DNA from: Petrocella atlantisensis | Lineage (GTDB): Bacteria; Bacillota; Clostridia; Lachnospirales; Vallitaleaceae | Assembly: GCF_900538275.1 (NCBI RefSeq) | Contig: NZ_LR130778.1 | Location: 2,600,001 to 2,664,000 of the forward strand | DNA length: 64,000 nucleotides | Reading direction: 5' to 3' | Shown: in pieces, positions 1 through 9,540 of the stretch | How the letters are laid out: each line of letters begins with the position of its first letter | Position numbering within the stretch: the stretch's first letter is position 1 | The notes under the pieces: model-generated | Told to the model about the DNA's origin: nothing | Seen by the model: only the letters and a program-made list of their open reading frames with translations | Databases searched by the model: none | Made by a program: the position numbers and the translations under genes

Positions 1-1823
1 ATGCGCTTATCGTGTTGTTCACCTTGTCATTAGCCGAGTTGCTAAGAAAAAAAGACTTTTTCTTAGTACTAATATCTGTTTTATGGATTAGTTTGGGCGT
101 CGGTAATTATGTGGTATTAGGATTTAGAACAACACCTTTAGCTGCAATTGACTTTCATATACTTAAGTCTGTTGCGAGTATCGTACATATTTATTTGAGC
201 AACTTCCAGATTGTTATCATTGGGATTGCTCTGGTTTCAGCGTTGTTGGCTATTGGTATGGCATGGAAGAAACTGCCCAAAAAGCAAGTTTATTATAGAA
301 AAGCGATTATAACAGCAGGGGTGCTTATGGGGTTAATGTTTACGATGCCTAACTTTGCTTCTGAGAAGGTTGCTTTCTCAGGTGATTTTGGTAACCTTGC
401 GGATGCTTATGAGGACTACGGGTTTGCATACTGTTTTTCTACAAGTGTTGTTGATAGAGGGATTAAGAAGCCGGCAGGTTATGATGAGACAAGTATGGAC
501 GAAATACTTGGCAGGTTAAATGAGACCCAAAATTTGAACACAGATCAGGTAAAGCCAAATATTATTATGGTTCAGCTTGAATCATTTTTTGATGTCAACC
601 ACTTAAACACAATGCGATTTTCTGCAAATCCAGTTCCCAATTTCACCAAATTGAAAAAAGAATTTGCATCGGGATTTTTGACAGTTCCCTCTATCGGAGC
701 CGGAACTGCTAATACAGAATTTGAAGTTCTTACGGGTATGAGTTTGGATTATTTCGGGGCAGGTGAATATCCTTATAAAACCATTCTTCAAGAATCGCAA
801 AGCGAGTCTATACCTTACAACTTGGCAGAATTGGACTACAAGAGTCATGCAATTCATAATAATACAGCAACATTTTATGACAGGGATAAAGTGTTTTCCA
901 ATCTTGGTTTTGATGGTTTTAGTTCAATTGAGTATATGGATGAAATGACCTATTCACCTATTGGTTGGGCTAAAGACAAGCATTTAACAACGGAGATACT
1001 AAAAGCGATGACGTCTACTAGCCAAAGAGACTTTGTATTTGCTATATCCGTACAAGCTCATGGCAAGTATCCGGAAACTCCGGTTGATGATAATCAAAAC
1101 ATTTATATACAATCGTATATGGAAGAAGAAAAAAAAGTAGCCTATGAGTATTATATCAATCAATTGTATGAAGTTGACCAGTTTGTAGGGGCGTTGGTGG
1201 ACACCTTAAGTACCTTTGAAGAACCGGTGATGTTGGTGCTTTATGGTGATCATTTACCAAGTTTTGATATTAAGAATGAAGATTTGGATCATCATAACCG
1301 TTATCAAACAGAATATGTTATTTGGCGTAATGATCGGTCAACCGAAGGAAAAAAAGATTTAGTAACCTATCAGCTAGGTTCATATGTATTAGAACAGTCC
1401 GACATAGATCAGGGATTGTTAACGAAGTTGCATCAAAATTACAGCAACAGTCCGAGTTATCAAGAGGCACTGGTAAAGCTTCAATATGATATGTTGTATG
1501 GTGAAAAATTTGTGTACAACAATAAAGAACCTTATGTTCCAAAAACCTTAAAAATGGGATTTTCAAGTATTGGTATAAGTAAAGTCAAAGAATTTGGAGA
1601 TCAAATTCATGTCGAAGGTTATGGATTCACACCTTGGAGTAAAGTCTATATAAACGAGAAGGAAATAGATACGACATATATTGATGCTCATACATTAATT
1701 ATTGAGAAAAGAGAACATATTGAAGAGGATGAACTTTGTGTTGTGCAACAAAGCGACAATAAGCAGGTCTTAAGCCAAACAAAAGCATGGCGCTTCAATC
1801 GACAGATAAGGAGAACAAAATGA
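1..1823 (+). CDS. LTA synthase-family sulfatase-fold membrane protein (5' truncated by window edge)
   Basis: The frame is open to base 1, so the true start lies upstream; the GTG at 12 is only the first in-window candidate. The visible N-terminus has hydrophobic helices (to about residue 115), followed by an extracellular alkaline-phosphatase/sulfatase-type domain. Key motifs are NIIMVQLESFF, GAGTANTEFEVLTG (Thr is the expected nucleophile in LTA synthases) and YGDHLPSFD (metal ligands). LTA synthases transfer glycerol-phosphate from phosphatidylglycerol to a membrane-anchored polymer outside the cell. About 80 extra C-terminal residues (I.V.GYGFTPWSKVYIN...) look like a small beta domain of IPT/TIG type, which is an inference. 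The stop overlaps the next start in an ATGA, so it is translationally coupled to an ABC importer. Family assignment is good; the substrate is unproven. Confidence 0.85.
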   Translation, partial: ALIVLFTLSLAELLRKKDFFLVLISVLWISLGVGNYVVLGFRTTPLAAIDFHILKSVASIVHIYLSNFQIVIIGIALVSALLAIGMAWKKLPKKQVYYRKAIITAGVLMGLMFTMPNFASEKVAFSGDFGNLADAYEDYGFAYCFSTSVVDRGIKKPAGYDETSMDEILGRLNETQNLNTDQVKPNIIMVQLESFFDVNHLNTMRFSANPVPNFTKLKKEFASGFLTVPSIGAGTANTEFEVLTGMSLDYFGAGEYPYKTILQESQSESIPYNLAELDYKSHAIHNNTATFYDRDKVFSNLGFDGFSSIEYMDEMTYSPIGWAKDKHLTTEILKAMTSTSQRDFVFAISVQAHGKYPETPVDDNQNIYIQSYMEEEKKVAYEYYINQLYEVDQFVGALVDTLSTFEEPVMLVLYGDHLPSFDIKNEDLDHHNRYQTEYVIWRNDRSTEGKKDLVTYQLGSYVLEQSDIDQGLLTKLHQNYSNSPSYQEALVKLQYDMLYGEKFVYNNKEPYVPKTLKMGFSSIGISKVKEFGDQIHVEGYGFTPWSKVYINEKEIDTTYIDAHTLIIEKREHIEEDELCVVQQSDNKQVLSQTKAWRFNRQIRRTK

Positions 1824-2878
1824 GAAAGAAACTAAAGGTATATAAGGTTTTATTTGGTATAGTGTGTATGATGCTTCTAATCTCAGCATGTCAAAAGTCA
1901 CAAGAAGCCATAACGGTAAATCCAAATGAGGATAGTATGAATGAAGAAAGTGAATCAATCATCCAGGAAGAAGCTCAGCCGATTAAGGCGGTTGTTAGAG
2001 TGGGAACCCTTAAGGGGCCAACTGGTATGGGTATGGTAAGACTAATGGAACAATCTGAAAAAGGAGAAACAACCCTTAACTATACCTTTGAAGTACTAGA
2101 TAGTCCTGATGAACTGGTGAGCAAGATTATCAGCGGGGAAGTGGATGTTGCTGCTGTACCAACAAATGTTGCACTCTTACTATACAATAAGACGGAAGGT
2201 GAGGTAATGGTTGCCGCTGTTAACACTCTGGGTGTACTGTCTTTACTAGAAAACGGAAACGAGATTCATGAGATCAGTGATCTTAAGGATAAAACAGTTT
2301 ATGTAAGTGGTAAAGGTGCTTCACCTGATTTCATTCTACAGTTTTTACTAGAAAAAGCCGGTTTGGTTATAAATCAAGATGTGACATTAGCATACAATCT
2401 TCAGCATGCAGACTTGGCGGCAGCTATGGCGGAAGGCGATGTTGCTATTGGTCTATTGCCTCAGCCCCATGTAACCACGGCGATGATGAAGAATCCCGAA
2501 CTAAGGATTGCAGTGGATATGACCAAAGTGTGGGAAGAAGCCAATGTAGGCAATCAATTGGCAATGGGTGTTCTTGTGGCACAGACTGCCTTCGCTAAGA
2601 CCAACCAAGAGACGCTTAACTTATTTTTAGAAGAATACGAGGCATCTGTGGTCTATGTAAATGAAAATATTGAGGAATCAGCCCAGTTGGTTGAAACGAT
2701 GGGTATATTGCCAAGTGCAGCTATTGCCCAAAAAGCCATACCTTTTTCAAATATTGTGTACATTGATGTTGATGAAGCAAGACCCTTTTTAGATGCATAC
2801 TTTAAGGTGCTTTATGATTTTGAACCGAATTCAATCGGCGGGAAATTGGCAGATGATGCTTTTTATTATGAGAAGTAG
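1820..2878 (+). CDS. ABC transporter substrate-binding lipoprotein, SsuA/NMT1-like
   Basis: A 352-residue lipoprotein: basic N-terminus, hydrophobic segment and lipobox LISAC (Cys about residue 24), then a Ser/Glu-rich linker and a periplasmic-binding-protein type 2 fold of the SsuA/TauA/THI5 family (VRVGTLKGPTGMGMVRLM, ISGEVDVAAVPTNVALLL, KTVYVSGKGASPDFILQFLLEKAGL). The start at 1820 follows AAGGAG and forms ATGA with the upstream stop; an in-frame ATG at 1787 lacks a ribosome site and would place residues before the signal peptide. It feeds the permease and ATPase that follow. Family members bind sulfonates, nitrate or thiamine-precursor pyrimidines; the ligand cannot be read from the sequence. 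Confidence 0.87.
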   Translation: MRKKLKVYKVLFGIVCMMLLISACQKSQEAITVNPNEDSMNEESESIIQEEAQPIKAVVRVGTLKGPTGMGMVRLMEQSEKGETTLNYTFEVLDSPDELVSKIISGEVDVAAVPTNVALLLYNKTEGEVMVAAVNTLGVLSLLENGNEIHEISDLKDKTVYVSGKGASPDFILQFLLEKAGLVINQDVTLAYNLQHADLAAAMAEGDVAIGLLPQPHVTTAMMKNPELRIAVDMTKVWEEANVGNQLAMGVLVAQTAFAKTNQETLNLFLEEYEASVVYVNENIEESAQLVETMGILPSAAIAQKAIPFSNIVYIDVDEARPFLDAYFKVLYDFEPNSIGGKLADDAFYYEK

Positions 2879-3611
2879 AAGATGGATCAAAAGACTTGGG
2901 ATTGGTTTGTTATGGTTAGCGCTTTGGCATCTTACATATAAGGTCGTTGACCGTGCCTTATATGTGCCATCCGTGATGAGTGTTATTAAGGCCTTACTTG
3001 GCTTAGTTGTAGATATTAGATTTTGGCAGATCATTGCTGCATCCATATACCGGGTATTGGCAGGTCTTTTTCTTTCACTTATATTTGGTGTTTTCATGGG
3101 TGTTGCATGTGGTTTGAATGGATGGTTATATGATTTTATCAATCCAATTGTCAAAGCCATTAAAGCGACACCTGTTATATCATTTATTATCATTGCATTA
3201 ATATGGTTTAAATCAACGAATGTGCCTATTTTTATAGGTTTCTTAATGTGTTTTCCGATCATATGGACCAATGTGGTTGCTGGTATCCGGAATATAGATA
3301 TTAAGCTTATTGAAATGGCGAAAGTCTATCAGCTGAAAAGAGCTGTCATCATTAGAAAAATCTACTTGCCACATATTAAGCCCCTTTTTACAACTGGGGT
3401 TATTATGGCATTGGGTCTTGGGTGGAAGGTGAGTGTAGCGGCAGAGGTACTTAGCCACCCCCAATATGCGATAGGTAGTAATCTTCATAGTGCTAAAGCT
3501 TATCTGGATACACCCCTGCTTTTTGCATGGACCATCGTGGTGATTGTATTAAGCTTTATGTTTGAGAGCTTTTTTACTTTATGGACAAAAGAAAGTAGGA
3601 AAACATCATGA
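2868..3611 (+). CDS. ABC transporter permease, SsuC/TauC family
   Basis: A membrane protein of about 247 residues with five or six predicted helices. The cytoplasmic EAA-type loop (EMAKVYQLKRAVIIRKIYLPHIKPLFTTG, quoted as segments EMAKVYQLKRA and IYLPHIKPL) couples to the ATPase. The start at 2868 overlaps the binding-protein gene by 11 bases; an ATG at 2853 is an alternative, and neither has a strong Shine-Dalgarno, which suggests translational coupling. It forms one transporter with the genes on either side. Confidence 0.85.
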   Translation: MRSRRWIKRLGIGLLWLALWHLTYKVVDRALYVPSVMSVIKALLGLVVDIRFWQIIAASIYRVLAGLFLSLIFGVFMGVACGLNGWLYDFINPIVKAIKATPVISFIIIALIWFKSTNVPIFIGFLMCFPIIWTNVVAGIRNIDIKLIEMAKVYQLKRAVIIRKIYLPHIKPLFTTGVIMALGLGWKVSVAAEVLSHPQYAIGSNLHSAKAYLDTPLLFAWTIVVIVLSFMFESFFTLWTKESRKTS

Positions 3612-4336
3612 TTTTATCAATAAAAAACATACATAAATCTTATGGGAATCTGAATGTATTACAAGATTTCAGTTTGGAACTGGATAAAAGTCGAATTCAT
3701 TGCTTTTTCGGCCCTTCAGGTTGTGGTAAAACCACATTGATGCATGTGATGGCAGGTATTTTGAAGCCGGATTCAGGCGAAATTATCATACCTAAGGACA
3801 TACGTTTTTCTTATATATTTCAAGAAGAAAGATTATTACCATGGATGACGGTTGAGGAAAATGTAGCACTGGTCTTACAAGACCTTAAGGATCAGGGAAG
3901 TATTGAAAGACAAGTAAAAGCCAGTCTTTCGTTAGTTGAGCTCAATGATTTCGCGAAGTATTTTCCCAGTGAACTTAGTGGTGGGATGCGCCAAAGGGTA
4001 TCAATAGCAAGAGCTTTCGCCTATGAAGGCGAGGTGTTGGCCATGGATGAACCTTTTAAAGGATTGCATTTAAAGTTAAAACAAAACCTAATGGATGCCA
4101 TTTATAAGTACTGGACCCTTCATAAACCGTATACTTATTTTATCACCCATGATATTGATGATGCTCTATATATAGCCGATGATATATACATTTTTGACGG
4201 ACCACCTATGCGACTTGTAGAGAAAATTAATATTCAGATACCTCATGAACTTAGAAAAGACCATCCTGAGCTTCTAATGGATTACAAAATCAAACTATCT
4301 AACCAGACGACAAGTTTGACACAACCATCAAACTAA
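3608..4336 (+). CDS. ABC transporter ATP-binding protein, SsuB/TauB family
   Basis: A 242-residue nucleotide-binding subunit. It shows Walker A GPSGCGKTT (about residues 36-44), a Q-loop in FQEERLLPWMTVEENV, the signature LSGGMRQRVSIARA, Walker B EVLAMDEP and the H-loop FITHDIDDA. The DEP is followed by FKGLH in place of the usual FGALD, a mild deviation in the D-loop. It overlaps the permease stop as ATGA, giving a four-gene cotranscribed unit headed by the LTA-synthase-like gene. Substrate is as uncertain as for the binding protein. Confidence 0.88.
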   Translation: MILSIKNIHKSYGNLNVLQDFSLELDKSRIHCFFGPSGCGKTTLMHVMAGILKPDSGEIIIPKDIRFSYIFQEERLLPWMTVEENVALVLQDLKDQGSIERQVKASLSLVELNDFAKYFPSELSGGMRQRVSIARAFAYEGEVLAMDEPFKGLHLKLKQNLMDAIYKYWTLHKPYTYFITHDIDDALYIADDIYIFDGPPMRLVEKINIQIPHELRKDHPELLMDYKIKLSNQTTSLTQPSN

Positions 4337-4420
4337 GTTTCACTAAATCACTAAAATCTATAGATTACGTTGATACATTCATAACTATAGATTCTAGTGA
4401 AAGTTCAACTATAAGTTTGA
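4328..4420. repeat. Intergenic hairpin element, copy 1
   Basis: The outer arms TCAAACTAAGTTTCACTA and TAGTGAAAGTTCAACTATA followed by AGTTTGA are imperfectly complementary and enclose an AT-rich loop with its own small palindromes (CTATAGATT / AACTATAG). The element begins inside the last codons of the ATPase gene. The same arms recur at 27134-27198 with a different loop, and a left arm alone recurs near 32786. There is no good T-run, so it is better described as a repeated structured element than as a terminator. Confidence 0.55.
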
Positions 4421-4470
4421 CACTTTAACCATAGTATAATATATTAAGGGTAGGGTGGAGGAGGTTGATT

Positions 4471-5283
4471 ATGATGAATATTTCCAAACATGCGTGGATG
4501 GTTCTGGTTACTGTTATAACTTATATAATCATGGTGGCGACCAACGCTCTAGCTAATATTTTGCCGATTAACGGCGTTAATACAGGTGCTGTATCAGAAC
4601 GATATAGCAACTTGTTTGCACCTGCTGGCATTACCTTTACCATATGGGGATTGATTTACTTATTATTACTTGGCCACGTAGTCTATCAAATGGTAGCAAT
4701 AAAGACGCCGGATAACTATAATAAAAAAATGCTCTACGAGATTGGCATTCTTTTTTCTATATCTTCTATTACAAATACAACTTGGATTTTTATGTGGCAT
4801 TATGACCATATAGGCATCACCTTATTTTTAATGTTGATTCTTTTACTAACACTCATAGCAATCCGTACAAGAATTGAAAAATATACCTTAAATCTTACTC
4901 AAAAACTTTGGGTTAGATTACCTTTTAGCATTTATTTTGGATGGATAACAGTCGCAACGATAGCAAATGTGACCACTTATTTGGTATCGATACAATGGAT
5001 GGGATTTAGTCTTCCGGAATCTTTCTGGACAAATATCATTTTGTTTGTCGGTGGTATCATAGGGATAATGACGCTTATACGTTTTAGAGATATGGCTTAT
5101 GGTTTTGTTATTGTATGGGCTTATATGGGTATTCTAATCAAACATCTGTCACCGGAAGGGTATAAGGGTGACTATCTCAGTGTCATCGTTTCGACCATAG
5201 TCGTCATCCTGATGGTGGTATTTGCCGAGTTTCTAGTTTTACGCTATAAATTAACAAAGAAGCGCCATCACAATCAAGTCTAA
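4471..5283 (+). CDS. TspO/MBR-related tryptophan-rich membrane protein
   Basis: A protein of about 270 residues with seven or eight hydrophobic helices. The first part (NALANILPING, GAVSERYSNLF, FAPAGITFTIWGLIYLLLL) matches the long TspO/MBR-like family, and conserved Trp residues occur (WIFMW, LWVRLP, YFGWITVATIANV). TspO proteins bind tetrapyrroles or other hydrophobic ligands; the role of the long bacterial form is poorly defined. The start is placed at 4471 (or 4474), six to nine bases after an exceptionally strong AGGAGG; the upstream TTG at 4465 abuts that site. It stands alone, with its own leader. Confidence 0.72.
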   Translation: MMNISKHAWMVLVTVITYIIMVATNALANILPINGVNTGAVSERYSNLFAPAGITFTIWGLIYLLLLGHVVYQMVAIKTPDNYNKKMLYEIGILFSISSITNTTWIFMWHYDHIGITLFLMLILLLTLIAIRTRIEKYTLNLTQKLWVRLPFSIYFGWITVATIANVTTYLVSIQWMGFSLPESFWTNIILFVGGIIGIMTLIRFRDMAYGFVIVWAYMGILIKHLSPEGYKGDYLSVIVSTIVVILMVVFAEFLVLRYKLTKKRHHNQV

Positions 5284-5440
5284 AAGTATAAAATCGCATG
5301 AATGCTTCATTACTTAATATGTGAAGACCAAAGTAATATTAAAAAAATGCTATCATCTAATAAGATTGTCTATACAATTAGTTCTAAATCATCATGAAAC
5401 CCATGTAAAATAGAATAAGAATAAACAAAGGAGCGAAACC
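5284..5440. other. Intergenic region before the sugar-sensing block
   Basis: 157 AT-rich bases with no reading frame of note and no clear terminator. A good AAAGGAG precedes the next gene. A promoter for the sensor operon is expected here, but no hexamer pair is convincing. Confidence 0.3.
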
Positions 5441-6475
5441 ATGAATAAAAGAATCACTTTTATGACAATTCTTATATTGTCCATGATTCTCCTGTTTCTT
5501 TTAGGAATGGGCCTATATCTTTCTAATAGTATTGCAGAAGCGACAAAGGGCGAATACTTGTGGGAATCGATGTTGCCGGCAGAGTATCACGTTATGGTTA
5601 TCTTAGATAAATCTAATCAGACCTATGACCAATCTTTCAGAGAAGGTTTGAAACAATCCAGTGAGGACTATAAGATTGCTGTTGAAATCATCATGTTTGA
5701 AGGAGAAAATGTTGAAGATGAAGTGTTAAATATGATGGATCTAGCGATTTATGCAAAAGTAGATGGTGTTATTGTTCATGCTTTTGATAATCCTAGAATC
5801 ATAAACAAAATAGATGAGCTCATGAGTCTGGGGATTGCTGTGATTACGTTGAATGAAGATTTGCCGCAAACTGACAGAGTTAGTTATGTTGGTGTCAATC
5901 GATATAAAATAGGCCTTGAAGCAGGTGGAGCACTTGCAAAGGCAACGGATGGTGTAGGGAAAATAGCTGTCATCGAGCAACAAAACTACCAGAAGCTGAG
6001 CAATCAACAACAGGACCTATTATTACTAGGGATTACAGATGCATTAAGAGATTATCCAGGTCTTAGTCTTGAACTGGTAAGATATACCAAACAAGGCCTT
6101 TTAAATGCCGAGATTTTGGCGACTGAAATCACGAGAAATCACCCGGATATTAACGGGATTTTTTGCACCAATGCTGAGAATACACTTGGCGTGGTTCAAG
6201 TATTGGTAGATAATAACTTGGTCAACCGCATTGCTCTTGTGGGTTATGGTGATGATGATGAGATTTTAGGTTATATTGAAAGAGGAAAAATCATTGAAAG
6301 TGCAGTCGTAACAGATTATAAAGATATTGGGAAGGAAGCATTGAAAGTTTTTTATGAGTATAAGACAAACAGTTATGTACCAAGCTACATCAATACAGCC
6401 CTTCAAGTAATTGATGAAGAAAATATTGCCGCCTATATGACTGAAAAGAGTGAAGCCTATGACGAAAATCAATAA
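5441..6475 (+). CDS. Membrane-anchored sugar-binding protein (XylFII-like sensor subunit)
   Basis: 344 residues: an uncleaved-looking N-terminal helix (about residues 7-30, no lipobox) followed by a periplasmic-binding-protein type 1 domain of the RbsB/XylF class (YHVMVILDKSNQTYDQSFREG, DGVIVHAFDN, GIAVITLNEDLP, INGIFCTNAENTLGVVQ, VGYGDDDEILGYIERGKI). It directly precedes and overlaps a YesM-type kinase gene. In Clostridium beijerinckii the anchored binding protein XylFII sits upstream of lytS-yesN and presents D-xylose to the kinase; the same order and topology here supports a sensory rather than transport role (inference). The start has AAAGGAG at good spacing. Confidence 0.8.
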   Translation: MNKRITFMTILILSMILLFLLGMGLYLSNSIAEATKGEYLWESMLPAEYHVMVILDKSNQTYDQSFREGLKQSSEDYKIAVEIIMFEGENVEDEVLNMMDLAIYAKVDGVIVHAFDNPRIINKIDELMSLGIAVITLNEDLPQTDRVSYVGVNRYKIGLEAGGALAKATDGVGKIAVIEQQNYQKLSNQQQDLLLLGITDALRDYPGLSLELVRYTKQGLLNAEILATEITRNHPDINGIFCTNAENTLGVVQVLVDNNLVNRIALVGYGDDDEILGYIERGKIIESAVVTDYKDIGKEALKVFYEYKTNSYVPSYINTALQVIDEENIAAYMTEKSEAYDENQ

Positions 6476-7934
6476 ATTCAGTTCCATAAGAAATAACATG
6501 ATTGTCTATACTTTGAGTATTATATTTCTAATGACGGTACTAAGTATTTATTCTTTAACAATTATGGAACGTTACCAAGGTCAAATTGAAACCATGTTTG
6601 AAAAACATATCTATCTTTCAGAAGTAGGGAATCTCATGACGGAACTCGATGAGGACTTGCTTGGTTTTTTAAGTTCAAAAAGCTCAACGAGGCTCAATGA
6701 CTATATTATTAATAGCGAAAAACTTGAACTATTGGTTGAAGATGCATACGAGATGACCTTTAATGCAGAAGATATGATGTTGAAAAACATTGTAAACTTG
6801 GTAGATGCCTATATCATTGAAGGGGATGAAGCCATTGCTTATAAGCGACAAAGAAATGTTATTAAATATTATGAACACTATCAAAAAAGTGTCACTATAA
6901 AAGGTTTTATAGCGGATTATATTGACCAATTGAATAATAAACAACTCAATCGAAATTCAGTAACTTATACGCAGTTGGTGAGACAAATCATGATACTTCA
7001 GAATATAACCTATATGATTGTCATTGTACTCATCGGTTTGTCTTTAATGATTGTCTATCTAATCACATCAAGAATGGTAAAACCTTTTAGTCATCTATCA
7101 CATGCTGCAGAAGAGATCGCACTTGGGAACTTTGATACTGAGGATATAGTAGTAGAATCCGAGGATGAGTTCTTGTTGCTAGCAACCGCATTTAACCATA
7201 TGAAAAATAGCATCAAAAGTTATATTGGTGAGATCAAGAAGAATGCTGAGACTGAGGCAAAGTTAAAAGATGAGCAACTCAAAAATATAAAAATGGAACA
7301 TTTATTGGATAATGCTAAACTCTATGCATTACAGTCTCAAATCAACCCTCATTTTTTATTTAATACCATTAACGCCGGTGTTCAGATGTCTATTATGGAA
7401 AGAGCCACAAAAACCAGTCAGTTTTTTCAAACCATGGCCAGCTTATTTCGTTATAACATCCAAAAGATGGATTCAAGTTGCACGCTAGAGGAAGAAATAA
7501 AGAACATCAAAGACTATTATGAGTTGCTGAAGGTAAGGTTTGGCGATCGTATACGCTTTCAATTTAACATTGACTCCAAAGCTTTAGGCATGAAAGTACC
7601 GCCACTTATTCTCCAGCCATTGGTCGAGAATGCTTATGTCCATGGATTAAGTGGGTTAGAAGAAGGTGGAACGATAACCATAAACGTGGTTGATGAATGG
7701 GATGCTACTTTCATTACTGTAAAAGACACAGGCAAAGGTATGACGGCACATGTAGCCGATCAGATTCTAAACAAAGAAAGAGAAGACTACGCCTATACCA
7801 AATTTGGAATCGGTATTAGAAATGTACGTGACCGTTTGGAGTTATTCTTTCATCAGTCCGACCTATTTAAAATCGAATGTGAAAAAGGAGCGGGGGTTAA
7901 AATTATTATGAAGATTCCCCATACTAAGGAGTGA
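6459..7934 (+). CDS. YesM/LytS-type sensor histidine kinase
   Basis: 491 residues. TM1 is at about 12-34, an extracytoplasmic helical region follows, TM2 is at about 178-200, then HAMP and the HPK7 transmitter: LQSQINPHFLFNTI with phospho-acceptor His near residue 298, N-box LQPLVENAYVHG, and G-boxes DTGKGM and FGIGIRNVRDRLELFF. The ATG at 6459 overlaps the upstream gene by 17 bases with only a weak AAGAG; a GTG at 6450 is the alternative. It should phosphorylate the response regulator encoded 4 bases downstream. The small sensor loop is compatible with sensing through the anchored binding protein. Confidence 0.9.
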   Translation: MTKINKFSSIRNNMIVYTLSIIFLMTVLSIYSLTIMERYQGQIETMFEKHIYLSEVGNLMTELDEDLLGFLSSKSSTRLNDYIINSEKLELLVEDAYEMTFNAEDMMLKNIVNLVDAYIIEGDEAIAYKRQRNVIKYYEHYQKSVTIKGFIADYIDQLNNKQLNRNSVTYTQLVRQIMILQNITYMIVIVLIGLSLMIVYLITSRMVKPFSHLSHAAEEIALGNFDTEDIVVESEDEFLLLATAFNHMKNSIKSYIGEIKKNAETEAKLKDEQLKNIKMEHLLDNAKLYALQSQINPHFLFNTINAGVQMSIMERATKTSQFFQTMASLFRYNIQKMDSSCTLEEEIKNIKDYYELLKVRFGDRIRFQFNIDSKALGMKVPPLILQPLVENAYVHGLSGLEEGGTITINVVDEWDATFITVKDTGKGMTAHVADQILNKEREDYAYTKFGIGIRNVRDRLELFFHQSDLFKIECEKGAGVKIIMKIPHTKE

Positions 7935-7938
7935 TGAG

Positions 7939-9528
7939 ATGTTTAAGTTAATGATAGCAGACGATGAGCAGATTGTTGTAGATGGCATTGAGTTCATGGT
8001 TAAGGATTTATTTGATAATATAGAAGTTGTTGCGAAAGTGAATTCTGGAAGAGAGGCCATTGAAGCTACGATGACAGTGGTACCGGATATTGTCCTGATG
8101 GATATCAAGATGCCGGGTATCAATGGTATTGAAGCGATTACCAATATCAAAAAGCGTCACCATAACACCAAATTTGTCATTATCTCTGCTTACGAGCAGT
8201 TTGAATATGCTAAGCAAGCCGTAGAACTTGGTGTCAGCGATTACATTCTGAAACCGGTAAGCTTTGACAATCTAAAACAGGTTTTGATTAAAATCATGTC
8301 AGAGATTGAAGAAGAAAGGCAGCAAAAGAAACGTGAAATTGAAAATAGGGAAAAGTTGGAGAAAGTCATACCTGTTCTAGAACATGGTTTTATCTATTCT
8401 ATACTTATGAACACAGATTATAGAGATGAATTATACAAGTACCGAGACTTGTTTGAAATTAATAAAGAATTGGCCTATATCATGGTCCTGGAATTTACAG
8501 AAGAAGGAGAAGGAAGTCAGAATGTCATAGGAACAGGCGTAAGAACCCAGTCCTTTTATCCGAAAGTACAAAGCATCATCAAATATAAGTGTAAGTGTAT
8601 CATAGGCCCAATGATTATCAACAGAATAACCATTATGATTTATGAGGACCAGTTTGAAAAAGAATACGAACAGAGGGTAAAAGCGATAAAACTCGCAGAG
8701 AGTATACAAACAGCCATTAATGAATGGATTGATGTAAAAATTCATATAGGGATTGGTTCCTGCTACAAATTAGATAAGATTAAGAATTCACTTGAGGAAG
8801 CCTTTCATACCCTCAACCGGATTAGTGGTGACCCAAGCTTGCATATTAATGACATACTGGAACGTGAACCGAATGATGGTGAGTATACTTATGTAGATAT
8901 AAAAGGTGATGAGACACATATTATCCAGTTGATAGAAAGTGGCAACGAAGAACTGTTGGTTAAAGAACTGGGTGTTTTCTTTAATAAAATCGAGAAAAAA
9001 TTTGGCAGTTCACTACTGGATATGACCAATATAATGACGGAAATGATGGTTATGGTACTCAGTTGCTCTTTTAGGCACAATCTAGACGAAGGTGAGGTTG
9101 GCTATTCAACATACTTGGGGGAACTTAGACGTATTGAACATGTTATTGAACTCCAAAATTGGTGCCTTAGAAAGATGGTATATGTATCACAGATGATACA
9201 GAGTAAGCGTCACCTACATATATCCAAAATCGTATTAAAGGCTAAAGAGTACATTGACGCAAGATATAATGAAGAGTTGAGTTTGACGGATATTTCAAAA
9301 GAAGTCGCCATTAGTCCACAGTATTTTAGTAAAATATTCAAAGAAGAGATTGGCCTTAGTTTTGTAGAATATGTGAGAGAGAAACGGATGGATGTGGCAA
9401 AAGAATTGTTAAAAACTAAAAACTACTCGGTTAAGGAGATTTGTTATAAGATTGGCTATAATGATCCAAACTATTTTAGTCGTTTGTTTAAGAAACTGGT
9501 AGGTGTATCACCAACAGATTTTAAATAA
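7939..9528 (+). CDS. YesN-type response regulator with AraC DNA-binding domain
   Basis: 529 residues. The N-terminal receiver has acidic DDEQ, phospho-acceptor Asp in DIVLMDIKMPG (about residue 55), and the K of LKPVSF. A long middle region (about 130-420) of the YesN linker type follows. The C-terminal AraC/XylS double helix-turn-helix (about 425-529) contains LTDISKEVAISPQYFSKIFKEE and IGYNDPNYFSRLFKK. It probably activates the chvE-mmsA-mmsB promoter located between 10588 and 10747. It follows the kinase gene by 4 bases with GGAGTGATGAG as ribosome site. Confidence 0.92.
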   Translation: MFKLMIADDEQIVVDGIEFMVKDLFDNIEVVAKVNSGREAIEATMTVVPDIVLMDIKMPGINGIEAITNIKKRHHNTKFVIISAYEQFEYAKQAVELGVSDYILKPVSFDNLKQVLIKIMSEIEEERQQKKREIENREKLEKVIPVLEHGFIYSILMNTDYRDELYKYRDLFEINKELAYIMVLEFTEEGEGSQNVIGTGVRTQSFYPKVQSIIKYKCKCIIGPMIINRITIMIYEDQFEKEYEQRVKAIKLAESIQTAINEWIDVKIHIGIGSCYKLDKIKNSLEEAFHTLNRISGDPSLHINDILEREPNDGEYTYVDIKGDETHIIQLIESGNEELLVKELGVFFNKIEKKFGSSLLDMTNIMTEMMVMVLSCSFRHNLDEGEVGYSTYLGELRRIEHVIELQNWCLRKMVYVSQMIQSKRHLHISKIVLKAKEYIDARYNEELSLTDISKEVAISPQYFSKIFKEEIGLSFVEYVREKRMDVAKELLKTKNYSVKEICYKIGYNDPNYFSRLFKKLVGVSPTDFK

Positions 9529-9540
9529 AGGTGGGGTGTT

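Noticed and set aside
2831-3271. 146-residue minus-strand frame opposite the ABC permease
   Set aside because: Shadow of the permease gene; no family resemblance.
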